A program made the translations under genes and the position numbers. The notes below the pieces were generated by a model. That model made no database searches and had not been told where the DNA came from. It worked only from the letters and a program-made list of their open reading frames with translations. A DNA stretch of 64,000 bases from assembly GCA_963805495.1 (NCBI GenBank), contig CAWDUQ010000002.1:1550001-1614000 (forward strand), in the 5' to 3' direction. Within the stretch, counting starts at the first letter, position 1; each line of letters begins with the position of its first letter. Origin of the DNA: DAHUXD01 sp963805495. GTDB lineage: Bacteria; Acidobacteriota; Thermoanaerobaculia; UBA5066; Gp7-AA6. Of the stretch, positions 19,010-27,543 are shown in pieces.

Positions 19010-19015
19010 ATTTTA
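19010..19015 (-). promoter_or_regulatory. -10 hexamer TAAAAT for the DUF1844 operon
   Basis: TAAAAT on the minus strand lies about 40 bases before GTG 18970, leaving room for a leader with a GAGG ribosome site. The divergent mazG -10 is about 20 bases away. Confidence 0.45.
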
Positions 19016-19033
19016 GCAGGGAAGGCCGGCGGT

Positions 19034-19039
19034 TATGAT
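19034..19039 (+). promoter_or_regulatory. -10 hexamer TATGAT for mazG
   Basis: TATGAT ends 6 bases before GTG 19046. There is no Shine-Dalgarno sequence, so the transcript is probably leaderless. Confidence 0.55.
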
Positions 19040-19045
19040 CCGCGC

Positions 19046-19822
19046 GTGCCCGAGAGCCTCGATCGCCTGACCGCGCTCGTCGAACGGTTGCGGCGCGACT
19101 GTCCCTGGGACCGGGAGCAGACCTTCGAGACCCTCAAGACCTACCTTCTCGAGGAAACCTACGAAACGCTCGCGGCGGTGGACGAGGGCGAGCCGGAGGC
19201 GCTCGCCGGCGAGCTCGGCGACCTGCTCTTCCAGGTCTTCCTGCTGGCGCGCCTGGCCGAGGAGCGCGGCTGGTTCGACATCGGCACCGTCGCCGACCGG
19301 ATCACCCGAAAGATGATCGAGCGGCATCCGCACGTGTTCGGAGGCGAGCCGGCCTCGAGCGCCGAACAGGTGAAGGCGGCCTGGGAGAAGCGCAAGCGCC
19401 AGGACCCCGGGGCCTCGGACGATCCGCTCCGCACCCTTCCCGCGGCCCTGCCGGCGCTCTCGACCGCGTACCGGCAGACCCTGCGCGCGGCCGATCTCGG
19501 ATTCGACTGGGAGCGCGACGCCGACGTGGCGGCGAAGATCGAGGAGGAACTCGCCGAGTGGCGCGAGGCCTCGGCCTGCGGCGACGCCCCCGCGGAGCTC
19601 CACGAGATCGGAGACATGCTCCTTTCGGTGGTCAATCTGGCGAGGCGCCGGAAGATCGACCCGGAGAGCGCCCTGCGTCTCGCCAATCGCCGCTTCCGTG
19701 AGCGATTCGCGGAGGTCGCGCGGCGGGCGCGCGCGGCGGGCAAGGACGTGTCCGAAACGGGGATGGCCGAGCTCGACCGGTACTGGGAGGAAGCGAAGAG
19801 GAAGTCGAGCCCGGACGGCTGA
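19046..19822 (+). CDS. mazG: MazG nucleoside triphosphate pyrophosphohydrolase
   Basis: The 258-residue house-cleaning enzyme hydrolyses NTPs to NMP and pyrophosphate. Two MazG folds are visible. The N-terminal one has the metal-binding EETYETLAAVDEGEPEALAG followed by ELGDLLFQVFLLARL. The C-terminal one has EEELAEWREA followed by ELHEIGDMLLSVVNLARR. GTG 19046 is chosen because the conserved N-terminus (ESLDRLTALVERLRRDCPWD) begins there and TATGAT lies 6 bases upstream. A longer in-frame extension exists upstream but would run back through the DUF1844 start region. Confidence 0.93.
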   Translation: MPESLDRLTALVERLRRDCPWDREQTFETLKTYLLEETYETLAAVDEGEPEALAGELGDLLFQVFLLARLAEERGWFDIGTVADRITRKMIERHPHVFGGEPASSAEQVKAAWEKRKRQDPGASDDPLRTLPAALPALSTAYRQTLRAADLGFDWERDADVAAKIEEELAEWREASACGDAPAELHEIGDMLLSVVNLARRRKIDPESALRLANRRFRERFAEVARRARAAGKDVSETGMAELDRYWEEAKRKSSPDG

Positions 19823-19837
19823 CCGCCCGGAGCGGCG

Positions 19838-20734
19838 TCACCGCACGAGTTCCCCGACCCGCACCAGCTTCACGCCCTTCGACGCCAGGCCCGGCATCTC
19901 TTCCTCGAGCACGCCGAGCGTCACCGCATGCGGGTGACCGATGGCCACCGCACTTCCCTCTTCCCGGGCGCGCCGGACCAGCTCCGCGAGCTGCCGGCGG
20001 ATCGCCGGCGCCGTCTCCACGTCATCGAGGAACACGCGACGCGAGACCGAGGGAACGGAAGCCTCTTCCGCCGTCTTCTCGGCCACGGTCGCATCCGTCG
20101 TGCGGCTGTCCAAAAAGAAGAGGCCGCGGGCGGCGAGCACTCGGGCGACGACGCGCATGACGCGCAGGTCCGCCGTCGCGACCGAGCCCATGTGGTTGTT
20201 GACGCCGACCGCCCCGGGCACCGTCGCGAGGTCGGCGTCGAGAATCCGAACGATCTCGTCGTCCGATTGCGCTCTCAGGATCACGCCCGGCCCCGGACGG
20301 ACCTTCGGGTAGCCCGCCGGCTCCATCGGGAGGTGCAGGAGGACTTCCTTCCCGCCGCGCTCGAGGGCACGGGCCGCGGCGGCGCTGAAGGCCACCCCGG
20401 GGAGGACGGCGCCGGCCACCGGCTCTTTCCAGCCCGCAATGCGCTCGGCGGGCGCCAGCTCGTTGCCGAGGTCGTCGATGACGATCGCCGCGAGCGCGGC
20501 GCCGGGCCCCGGCGTCGCCTTCGCGCCGGGCGCGGTCCGGACCGGCCGCGGCGCCGGAGTCGCCGTGCGGCGCCGGGATGTCGGCGACGGGCGCGCGGTG
20601 CCGGGCGTCGGGGACGGCGCCGGACGCGGCGTCGCCGGACAACGCGTCTGAAAGTAGAGAATGGTCGCGAGAGCGATCGAGAGGAGCGCGAAGAAGATCG
20701 TCGCGCCCGAGAGGGGGCGCCCGCGGCGCTTCAA
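19838..20734 (-). CDS. Divergent polysaccharide deacetylase (YibQ-like)
   Basis: The 298-residue protein has an N-terminal membrane anchor (ATIFFALLSIALATILYFQT), a Pro/Thr/Arg-rich linker and a divergent polysaccharide deacetylase domain. Motifs in order are AAIVIDDLGNELAPA, GVNNHMGSVATADLRVM, FFLDSRTTDATVA and AVAIGHPHAVTLGVLEEEMP, all characteristic of the YibQ/DUF610 family. It is periplasmic and probably acts on envelope glycans. TTG 20734 lies 20 bases after the stop of the S41-like gene, placing it last in an operon that mirrors the envC-yibQ arrangement of other bacteria. Confidence 0.87.
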   Translation of the reverse strand: MKRRGRPLSGATIFFALLSIALATILYFQTRCPATPRPAPSPTPGTARPSPTSRRRTATPAPRPVRTAPGAKATPGPGAALAAIVIDDLGNELAPAERIAGWKEPVAGAVLPGVAFSAAAARALERGGKEVLLHLPMEPAGYPKVRPGPGVILRAQSDDEIVRILDADLATVPGAVGVNNHMGSVATADLRVMRVVARVLAARGLFFLDSRTTDATVAEKTAEEASVPSVSRRVFLDDVETAPAIRRQLAELVRRAREEGSAVAIGHPHAVTLGVLEEEMPGLASKGVKLVRVGELVR

Positions 20735-20754
20735 GGGCGAATCGGAGCCGCCGC

Positions 20755-21915
20755 CTAAGCCGCCTTGCGGGCGGGGACGTTGCGCGCGACGTCCAGACCG
20801 CGCTCGAGAATGAGGTCGCGCTCGCCCGTCTCGCCGGGAAACACCAGGACCCGCTCGTCGGGAGTCAGGCCCTTGCCGCCGAGGATCTGCCCGGAGGGCG
20901 CGACGTAGCGGCCGACCGTCATGTAGAGCGTTCCGCCCTCTCCGGTCGGAATGCTCCGCTGGATGATCGCCATGCCGACCGTCGCCTCGCCGACCGTGGT
21001 CGCCTTCGCGCGGTCATGGAGCGCCGCGGCGAGGACCTCGGCCGGTCCGGCCGTCGAGTCGTCCATCAGGACCACGACGCGGCCCTTCCACGCCGGCTCC
21101 CCGGCGCCCTCGAGCGCCTTGCCGGCCACCTTGCGCGATACGACCGTGGCGATCGGGCCCTTGCCGAGGAAGAGCGACGCGACGGGCGCCGCGTCCGCCG
21201 GGTCCCCGCCGATCGAGCCGCGCAGATCCAGGATGACCGTTCCGATCGAGCGGCGCCCGGCCTCGTCGAGCTCTTTCTTGACCGCGGCCGCCGTCGCGGG
21301 CGTGATCGCGGGAATCTTGACGATCGCGACGTCCCGCTCCCACGAGGTCGACGGCGCCGGCGGATCGAACCGGGCGCGGGTGACGGTGATGTTGACGCGC
21401 TTCTCGTCGCCGCCGCGGAAAACACCGATCTCGCACGAAGAGCCTTCCGGGCCCTCGAGCGCGGCCTTGATCTGCCAGTACGCCGAGTTGCGGAGGTTCT
21501 TGCCGTCGATCGTGTCGATGAGGTCGCCGGCCTTCACACCGGCCTTCTCGGCCGGCGAGCCCGGCAGCGGCCCGACGACGTAGGGATAGCCGCCGCGGCG
21601 CGCGAAGACGATCCCGGCGCTCGCCGCCCCGGAGGACTGCTGCGCCTTGTAGGCCGCCATGGCCGAGGCCGGAACGTAATAGGAAAACGGATCGAGCGCG
21701 TCGGACATCCCGTCGTATGCCCCCTCGAGGAGGACGTGGGTATCGGTCGGCTCGACGTAGTTCGAGCGCGTCAGGGAAAACACCTCCGAGAAGATCGACA
21801 GCGCCCGCGTCGCCGGGTCCCGGCCCGCCCCTTCCGGCCCGGTCATCGCCCGCAGGGAGGCGAGAGCGCCGAGCGACACGAGCACGAAAGCGAGCCGCGA
21901 GCGGTTGGATTTCAT
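20755..21915 (-). CDS. S41-like (CtpA-type) protein with substituted catalytic residues
   Basis: The 386-residue secreted protein has a signal peptide (residues about 1-23), a PDZ domain (about 95-180, with VVGPLPGSPAEKAGVKAGDL) and an S41 tail-specific protease domain containing VILDLRGSIGGDP. Aligned by eye to CtpA, the catalytic Ser of GGSASASE falls on Thr 288 (DDSTAGPAE), and the catalytic Lys of VGEKTFGKG falls on Met 315 (VGEATVGMA). It is therefore probably not an active protease of the usual Ser-Lys type. ATG 21915 follows TACCAT by 7 bases. The neighbours are an EnvC-like gene upstream and a YibQ-like gene downstream. Confidence 0.82.
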   Translation of the reverse strand: MKSNRSRLAFVLVSLGALASLRAMTGPEGAGRDPATRALSIFSEVFSLTRSNYVEPTDTHVLLEGAYDGMSDALDPFSYYVPASAMAAYKAQQSSGAASAGIVFARRGGYPYVVGPLPGSPAEKAGVKAGDLIDTIDGKNLRNSAYWQIKAALEGPEGSSCEIGVFRGGDEKRVNITVTRARFDPPAPSTSWERDVAIVKIPAITPATAAAVKKELDEAGRRSIGTVILDLRGSIGGDPADAAPVASLFLGKGPIATVVSRKVAGKALEGAGEPAWKGRVVVLMDDSTAGPAEVLAAALHDRAKATTVGEATVGMAIIQRSIPTGEGGTLYMTVGRYVAPSGQILGGKGLTPDERVLVFPGETGERDLILERGLDVARNVPARKAA

Positions 21916-21922
21916 CGTGAGG

Positions 21923-21928
21923 ATGGTA
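21923..21928 (-). promoter_or_regulatory. -10 hexamer TACCAT for the S41-like gene
   Basis: TACCAT on the minus strand ends 7 bases before ATG 21915, consistent with a leaderless internal promoter in the envelope operon. Confidence 0.45.
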
Positions 21929-22037
21929 ACACCCGGGTCGAGGGACGGCATTTCACAAAAGGAGCCGGTGCGCGGTAAGCCCCAAGCGGGGCTCGAGATA
22001 TCGGGAACGGCTTGCGGATCACGCTTTGCTGATTTCC

Positions 22038-23189
22038 CTACCTCAGCCAGGCCACCGGATCCGACGCCTTCTGCCGGTCCCGGACCTCGAAATAGACCCC
22101 CGCCTCGTCGCGGCCCGGTCCGTAGCCGGCCAGGCCGATTTCCCCGCCGGCAGGAACCGGGACGCCGGGCTGGACCGACACGGCCTGGAGCCAGGCGTAC
22201 AGGGTCAGCATTCCGTCGCCGTGGTCGAGGATGACGAGGTTGCCGTACTCCTGAAGCCACTGCGCGTAGATGGTCTTGCCGGCGTAAACGGCACGCACGG
22301 GCGTTCCGAGCGGCACCGCCAGGGCGACGCCGTTGGAGACCGTCCACGCGTCGAACTTCGGGTGCCGGTGGCGGCCGAAGGTCTCGATGATCGTTCCTTT
22401 GGCCGGCCAGTCGAGCACGCCCTTCCACGGCCGGATCCCGCCGGACGGGCCGATCGGTTCTTCGCTCTCGCTCCGGCGGGCGAGCGTTTCGAGCAGGCGC
22501 TCGAGGCGCGACGCCTTGTCGGTCAGGGCCGAGACCTCACGGCGCTGCAAGGCGGTCTGGCTTCGCTCGCGCGCGAGAAGGCGCTCGCGCTCGGCCTTGA
22601 GGGAGGCCACGCTCGACTCCTCGAGGCGACTCTTCGCGTAGAGCCGGTCGATCTCGGCCTTGAGCGTTTCTTCGCGGGCGAGGTCGTCCTGCAGCCGCAT
22701 CTCGGCTTGCCGGTACCGGAGCAGCAGCTTGCCGTCGCGCCGGGCGAGCCCGTCCAGCCGCTCGATCGAGTCGAGCAGCGCCGGCACGTCGCGGGCCTCG
22801 AGCAGCACGCGGAAGTAGCCGAAGCGCCCGAACCGCTGGAGCAGGCGCGCCCGCGCGAGCAGCGCCTCCCGCGAGCGCGAGGCCGAAACCGCGGCCGCCG
22901 CCCGCTCCTGCGACACGGCCGCGAGCCGCCGGGCGAACTCTTCGCGCGTGGTCGCCAGGAGCTCGCCCTCGCGCGTCGCGATCTCCAGCCGCAGCTCGAG
23001 ACGCTGCAGCTCCTCGGCCAGCGTCGCCTCCTTCTTCTCGCTCTCCGCCAGGCGCGCCCTGAGCGTCCCGATCCGGGTCTGCAGCTTCTCGAGGTCCGCG
23101 CGGCGCTCGGAGTCGACGGGAGCGACAGCCTCCTGGGAGACGAGGGGCGCGGCGGCGAGAAGGAGCGCGGCGAAGACGCGCCGCGTCAC
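22038..23189 (-). CDS. EnvC-like murein hydrolase activator (degenerate LytM)
   Basis: The 383-residue protein has a signal peptide (VTRRVFAALLLAAAPLVSQ), a long coiled-coil region (residues about 25-240, heavily charged) and a C-terminal LytM/M23 fold at about 255-383. The fold is recognisable from GVALAVPLGTPVRAVYAG and QEYGNLVILDHGDGML. The usual zinc ligands are missing: the H-x-G-x-D segment reads SNGVALAV, and the YAH segment reads YAWLQ. This matches EnvC-type proteins, which do not cut peptidoglycan but activate amidases during cell separation. GTG 23189 overlaps the upstream stop by 4 bases. Confidence 0.88.
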   Translation of the reverse strand: MTRRVFAALLLAAAPLVSQEAVAPVDSERRADLEKLQTRIGTLRARLAESEKKEATLAEELQRLELRLEIATREGELLATTREEFARRLAAVSQERAAAAVSASRSREALLARARLLQRFGRFGYFRVLLEARDVPALLDSIERLDGLARRDGKLLLRYRQAEMRLQDDLAREETLKAEIDRLYAKSRLEESSVASLKAERERLLARERSQTALQRREVSALTDKASRLERLLETLARRSESEEPIGPSGGIRPWKGVLDWPAKGTIIETFGRHRHPKFDAWTVSNGVALAVPLGTPVRAVYAGKTIYAQWLQEYGNLVILDHGDGMLTLYAWLQAVSVQPGVPVPAGGEIGLAGYGPGRDEAGVYFEVRDRQKASDPVAWLR

Positions 23190-25300
23190 CAGAGCGGCTT
23201 TCCCGCGGCGTCGTCGACCGTGCCCCCGCCGAGGAGCGCGCGCACCGAGGCCGTGACGTCGGCGATCCCGGGCACCGGCTCCGTTCGGAACGGACGGGAG
23301 GCGAAGAAGACGCCGCGCACGAGAGCCGGATCGAGTGAGCAGTGGTCGCCGCTCCAGACGTCGCGATTGTCCTCGAAAACCGACTCCGTCGGCACGCCGA
23401 GAGACGACTGCCAGGACACGCGATAGCCGGGCCGGTTCGCCACGATGAGGTCGGGGATGAGCCTGGGGTCGAATCGGCGATAGATGTCTTCGCGCTTGAA
23501 GACCCGGGAGACGGCCCTGGCGCCGTTCTTCGGGTCGGTCAGGTCGGTGAGGCGCGCCGAGAGCTCGGCGCGCAAGGCGTCGTACTCCGCGCCGGGCGCG
23601 ACGATGCCTCCGGCCTCCCGGCCGGAGAGGTTGACGTAGATGTCGCCCAGCCCCATCCCGTAGGCCTTCGACTTCGTCCAGTCCACCGCCTCCCAGAACT
23701 GTCCGCGGGAGAAGAGGGCCTCGAGGTTCTGCCGCTTCGCGTTGCCCTTCAAGACCAGGTATCCGTTTTCGACGAGCCACGAGTTGTAGTTCACGGAGCG
23801 CCGCCACGTCGCGAAGCCATGGTCCGAGAGAACGAGAATCACGTCCTGCGGCCCGAGCGTCGCGGCCGTCTCCCCCACGATCTCGTCCATGACGGCGTAG
23901 GACTTCTCGACGACGTCGCCGTACTTCGCCGCGAGCTTCGCGTCGTACGCCGGATGCTCCGGGTCGCGGAACCGCCAGAAAACGTGGGCGACCCGGTCCG
24001 GGAACTCGAAGTAGTGAAAGAGGAGGCGGTCCTTGCGGGCGAGCATCCCCCGCAGCATCTTGCGCTCCTGGTCCGCCGTCATCTTCACATCCTCGAGGAA
24101 GGCGTCCTCCGGGAGCGTGCCCGACTGGATCGACCAGGTGTCGATCGCCCAGCCCATCGTCTTGTAGCGGCCGAACTCCCGGACGAGATCCTCGGCGAAC
24201 CCGCGCGGAGCGGAAATCGTGAAGCCGGGCGGCAGGTGCTCCGGGTCGAACTGCACGGGCGAGAGGTAGAGGCCGATCTCGGGCCGGATGCTCTCGAGGC
24301 GCATGCGGGCATAGCCGTGGATCGCGATGAGCGGGTTGACGCGGAAGACGAGCGGCACCCAGTCGCTCCACTGCCCGACCTTGAGCTCGGTGCGCACGTC
24401 CCCGGTCTCGACGACGATCCGGTCGCGCCCGTCCGGGACCGTCAGCGTCAGCGAGGAGTCGATCGTGCCCTCCCGGCCGAAGGCCCGGCCGGGAGGGCCG
24501 AGGACGCGGACCTCCTGGCGGCCGACGTTGGACTCGAGACGGGTGATCTCGACCGAGAAATCGTTGCCCTCGCGAGGCGCAAAGAAGGGGTCCGACGTGA
24601 AGTAGGCGGGCCGCCCGATCCGGCCGGAAACGTCGGGCACCCCGAGGCCCGAGAGCATCCGGCCGTCGGCGAACGCCTCCGGCGGGAAGGTCACGGGCAT
24701 GCGGATGACCGTGGCCGGGCGGGCGCCGGCTTCGGCCCAGAACACGGGTCCCCGGCGGTTGTTCCGGACCCAGGGCCGCGTCGTCGGCACCCACGCCCGG
24801 ACGGCGAGGAAAGCCCCGGCGCCCGCAGCGAGGCCGAGGACCGCGAGGACCGCGCCCGCCGCCCGCCGGCGCCGCGCGAAGAGCAGGAGAGCCGGCAGAG
24901 CGAAGAGAACCAACGCCGCGGCAGCGAACGCCGCGGGATTGTCTTTCCCGAAGAGCAGGGGGACGGACTTCTCCTCGGCGACCGCGAACGTCGGGATCCG
25001 GTTGGCCGGGTCGCGCTTCAGGAAGTCGAAGATCTCGTGGCCGCCGGGGTCGAGCCCCGTCGAAAACGTCGCCCAGGACACCGGGGTCTGCGCCGGGACG
25101 GTCGGCGTCAGCGGCGAATAGCCCCCGCGGGCCTTCAGGGCCGCCAGGTTCGGGAGCTGCCCCCGGGACAGCATTTCCTGGACGATGGTCGCATCGACTC
25201 CGTCGAAGCCCAGGATGACGACGCGGCCCGCCGGCTCGTCGGCCCGGAGCGCGGCGAGACCCAGCAGAAAACCGCCGAGGCAAGCGAGGATTCGTTTCAT
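23186..25300 (-). CDS. Membrane alkaline-phosphatase-superfamily phosphodiesterase
   Basis: The 704-residue protein has a signal peptide, then a type I phosphodiesterase/nucleotide pyrophosphatase core. The first metal Asp is in ILGFDGVD and the nucleophile Thr in PVSWATFSTG. Two adjacent membrane helices (residues about 120-170) interrupt the domain. The second metal cluster reads FPDRVAHVFW and VLSDHGFATWRRS, with a later GDHCSLDP. The enzyme likely hydrolyses a phosphodiester or phosphate at the outer face of the inner membrane; the substrate is unknown. It heads the EnvC-S41-YibQ operon, a place often held by cofactor-independent phosphoglycerate mutase, a member of the same superfamily. 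Confidence 0.82.
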   Translation of the reverse strand: MKRILACLGGFLLGLAALRADEPAGRVVILGFDGVDATIVQEMLSRGQLPNLAALKARGGYSPLTPTVPAQTPVSWATFSTGLDPGGHEIFDFLKRDPANRIPTFAVAEEKSVPLLFGKDNPAAFAAAALVLFALPALLLFARRRRAAGAVLAVLGLAAGAGAFLAVRAWVPTTRPWVRNNRRGPVFWAEAGARPATVIRMPVTFPPEAFADGRMLSGLGVPDVSGRIGRPAYFTSDPFFAPREGNDFSVEITRLESNVGRQEVRVLGPPGRAFGREGTIDSSLTLTVPDGRDRIVVETGDVRTELKVGQWSDWVPLVFRVNPLIAIHGYARMRLESIRPEIGLYLSPVQFDPEHLPPGFTISAPRGFAEDLVREFGRYKTMGWAIDTWSIQSGTLPEDAFLEDVKMTADQERKMLRGMLARKDRLLFHYFEFPDRVAHVFWRFRDPEHPAYDAKLAAKYGDVVEKSYAVMDEIVGETAATLGPQDVILVLSDHGFATWRRSVNYNSWLVENGYLVLKGNAKRQNLEALFSRGQFWEAVDWTKSKAYGMGLGDIYVNLSGREAGGIVAPGAEYDALRAELSARLTDLTDPKNGARAVSRVFKREDIYRRFDPRLIPDLIVANRPGYRVSWQSSLGVPTESVFEDNRDVWSGDHCSLDPALVRGVFFASRPFRTEPVPGIADVTASVRALLGGGTVDDAAGKPLW

Positions 25301-25312
25301 GGGGACCCCGAC

Positions 25313-25318
25313 AGTGTA
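25313..25318 (-). promoter_or_regulatory. -10 hexamer TACACT for the envelope operon
   Basis: TACACT on the minus strand lies 12 bases before ATG 25300, leaving a leader of only about 5 bases. Confidence 0.45.
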
Positions 25319-25343
25319 CGGAATCGGGGCGCCGCGGCAAAGC

Positions 25344-25349
25344 TAGAAT
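25344..25349 (+). promoter_or_regulatory. -10 hexamer TAGAAT for the methyltransferase gene
   Basis: TAGAAT ends 7 bases before GTG 25357, the same hexamer and spacing as at nth. No Shine-Dalgarno is present. Confidence 0.55.
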
Positions 25350-25356
25350 CGGCGGC

Positions 25357-26541
25357 GTGACCGCTCGGACGGAGGATCTGGAAGCCCTGTTGGCGCGCAT
25401 CCCGGATCCGTCGGTCCGCTCTCTCTTTACGCGGGAGTTCATCCTCTGCGCGGAGCACTTCGATCGGTTCACGATCGACTCGGTGCTCTCGCTCGTCCAC
25501 GCTCTGGCGCTCGAGGACGACCTCGCGCAGGGCGTCTCGGCCGCGGACGTGGTTTCGCGGCGCAGCTACGTCGCCCGCGCGGAGGTTCCGCTGCGCTGGT
25601 TCTTCGACAAGCTCGCCGACGCCGGATATCTCGACGCCTCCGGGGAGGCGCGCGCAAAGACGTTTCGGGCACGGGGGCCCCTCCCCCCCGGAGACCCGGA
25701 CCGCGCCGAGGCGGCCGCGCGCGCCGTCGACCCGCACTCGATGCCCCCCTTCGCGGTCGTGCGGGCGATGGTCGAGCACGTGCCGGAGTTTCTCCGCGGC
25801 GAGAAGACGGGCGAGGACATCCTGTTCGCCCCCAATCGGCTGCCGCTCTGGTTCGACTACTTCTCCAACGACAATCTCCTTTACGCGATCAACAACCGCC
25901 TGGGAGCCGAGGCCGTCGCGCGGGCCCTGCCGGCCGGGCGGCCGGCGACGCTCGTCGAGATCGGCGGCGGTTCGGGGTCGGCGGCCCTCGCCGTCGCCGA
26001 GCGCCTGGCGCGGGAGGCCCGACTGCCGCGCATCGGGCGTTACGTGTTCACCGAGATCGTGCCGACGTTCCTCCGCCGCGCCGAGCGCTCGATTCGCGGC
26101 CGCTTTCCGGCCCTCCCGGCCGAATTCGTCCGGCTCGACATGGACAGGAACTTCGCGGAGCAGGGAGTGGCCGCGGGCATCGCCGACGTCGTCTACGCCG
26201 TCAACACGATCCACATCGCCCGCGACCTCGCGGCGACGCTCGCGCGCGTTCGCGAGACGTTGAAGCCCGGCGGCATCGCCGTCTTTTCCGAATGCGTGCG
26301 GCCATTCCCGGGCCAGCCGATCTACGTCGAGTTCGTTTTCAACTTCCTCCAGAACTTCACCGGCGTGGCGACGGACCCGCGCACCCGGCCCAATCACGGC
26401 TTCCTGACGCCGGAAAACTGGCGGCGGGCGCTCGCGGCCGCGGGCTTCGAGAAGCCCGACGTCCTTCCCGACGTCGAGGAGCTCGCCCGGCACTACGACG
26501 CCTTCTTCGTGGCGGCGGTCTCGGCGCGGCGGCCGCTGTAG
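25357..26541 (+). CDS. Class I SAM-dependent methyltransferase with N-terminal helical domain
   Basis: The 394-residue protein has a helical/winged-helix-like N-terminus (residues about 1-110). A Rossmann methyltransferase domain has its SAM motif in LVEIGGGSGSAALAVAERL (about residues 200-218). Later blocks are ADVVYAVNTIHIARDL and RETLKPGGIAVFSECVRP, matching post-motif regions of small-molecule or polyketide-associated methyltransferases. The substrate is unknown. The start is GTG 25357, decided by the TAGAAT hexamer 7 bases upstream. The gene is divergent from the envelope operon and ends against a two-hairpin repeat. Confidence 0.83.
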   Translation: MTARTEDLEALLARIPDPSVRSLFTREFILCAEHFDRFTIDSVLSLVHALALEDDLAQGVSAADVVSRRSYVARAEVPLRWFFDKLADAGYLDASGEARAKTFRARGPLPPGDPDRAEAAARAVDPHSMPPFAVVRAMVEHVPEFLRGEKTGEDILFAPNRLPLWFDYFSNDNLLYAINNRLGAEAVARALPAGRPATLVEIGGGSGSAALAVAERLAREARLPRIGRYVFTEIVPTFLRRAERSIRGRFPALPAEFVRLDMDRNFAEQGVAAGIADVVYAVNTIHIARDLAATLARVRETLKPGGIAVFSECVRPFPGQPIYVEFVFNFLQNFTGVATDPRTRPNHGFLTPENWRRALAAAGFEKPDVLPDVEELARHYDAFFVAAVSARRPL

Positions 26542-26590
26542 CCGGGCGGGACGGCCGTCCCCGGAGGGCGGGGACGAGCTCCGCCCCTAC
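26541..26590 (+). repeat. Two-hairpin GC-rich intergenic repeat, copy 2
   Basis: The first hairpin is reduced to the palindrome GGGACGGCCGTCCC (26548-26561). The second pairs GGGCGGGG (26566-26573) with CTCCGCCC (26579-26586) and ends in CTAC. The TAG stop of the minus-strand acyltransferase is contributed by this CTAC, so the repeat touches coding sequence on that side. Confidence 0.75.
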
Positions 26591-27513
26591 CTCTTGCGCG
26601 ACGGATCGTCCCAGAACGGGAAGAAGCAGTACCACTGGTCCGGATACTCACGGACGTAGCGCTCCAGGATCGCGACGTAGCGGCCGAGATTCGCCCGGAG
26701 CGAGGCGTCGCGGTCGGGCCCGTTCTCGATCGGCAGGGGCTGCTCGACGATCGCGCGGTAGCGGCCGTCCGGCATCCGCACGATGAACGCCGGCAGCACC
26801 GTCGCGCCCGAGGCCATCGCGACGCGCAGAGGGCCCCGCGGAAAGTACGCCTCGCGCCCGAAGAAGGGCACGGGAACGCCCGTGTTGTCGAAGTCGCGGT
26901 CGCCCTGCATCGCCACGATTCCGTTCGCCGACAGCGCGCGCAGAACGGACAGCGTCGGCACGAAGCTGCGGTCGACCCGGATCTCCGCGACCCCCGAGGC
27001 TTCGTGGAGCCGTCGACGCTGGCGCTCGACGCCCGGGAAGATGTCCGGCACGAGCACCACGTGGATCGGCTGCTTCATCTGCGCCAGCATCAGGCCGCCC
27101 ACCTCCCAGTTGCCGAGGTGGGCCGTCAGAAGCAGGACGCCCTTGCCGGCCAGGCGGCCTTCGACGATGTGGGAGTAGCCCACGACGCCCTCGACCAGTC
27201 GGGCCGCGTCCGCCGGAGCGCGTGTCGCAAACTGCAGGAAGTCGACCCACGCCGCGAAATGCGAATTGACCATGGCCCAGGCGCTCGCCCGAACGCCCGG
27301 GGAAGACTCCGGCTGGCCCAGGATGATCGCCAGATTGGCGCGCACGGCGCGAAGGTACTTCGGACGCGCCCGGTAGTAGAGCGCGGCGACCGCCTCCCCG
27401 GCCCGCCGCGTCACACCCCGCGGAACGTTCCGGGTGGTCCACAGCGTCGCGGGGAACCAGACGCGCGACGCGGCCGAGGCGAGGGCGCGCACGACGGGAT
27501 TGCGCGTCGCCAT
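26587..27513 (-). CDS. Lysophospholipid/lipid A acyltransferase (LpxL/HtrB family)
   Basis: The 308-residue inner-membrane acyltransferase has the catalytic H-x4-E in LLLTAHLGNWEVGG, the GDRDFDNTGVPVPFFGREA substrate-pocket block and the C-terminal YPDQWYCFFPFWDDP. Family members transfer acyl chains to lipid A precursors; homologues also act on other lipids. ATG 27513 has an AGGA site 5 bases upstream and TAGGAT further up. Longer upstream frames overlap the divergent gene and look non-coding. It is divergent from the GT-C membrane protein gene and shares its promoter sequence. Confidence 0.9.
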   Translation of the reverse strand: MATRNPVVRALASAASRVWFPATLWTTRNVPRGVTRRAGEAVAALYYRARPKYLRAVRANLAIILGQPESSPGVRASAWAMVNSHFAAWVDFLQFATRAPADAARLVEGVVGYSHIVEGRLAGKGVLLLTAHLGNWEVGGLMLAQMKQPIHVVLVPDIFPGVERQRRRLHEASGVAEIRVDRSFVPTLSVLRALSANGIVAMQGDRDFDNTGVPVPFFGREAYFPRGPLRVAMASGATVLPAFIVRMPDGRYRAIVEQPLPIENGPDRDASLRANLGRYVAILERYVREYPDQWYCFFPFWDDPSRKR

Positions 27514-27531
27514 TTTTTCCTGCACGGGGGG

Positions 27532-27538
27532 TATCCTA
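27532..27538. promoter_or_regulatory. Overlapping bidirectional -10 (TATCCT / TAGGAT)
   Basis: TATCCT on the plus strand (27532-27537) and TAGGAT on the minus strand (27538-27533) occupy the same seven bases and point in opposite directions. The minus hexamer serves the acyltransferase and the plus hexamer the membrane glycosyltransferase-like gene. Confidence 0.5.
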
Positions 27539-27543
27539 AGAGA

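Noticed and set aside
22038..25472. A single 1144-residue minus-strand frame spanning two genes
   Set aside because: The first two thirds are a shifted-frame shadow of the phosphodiesterase gene; only the EnvC-like part from GTG 23189 has recognisable structure.
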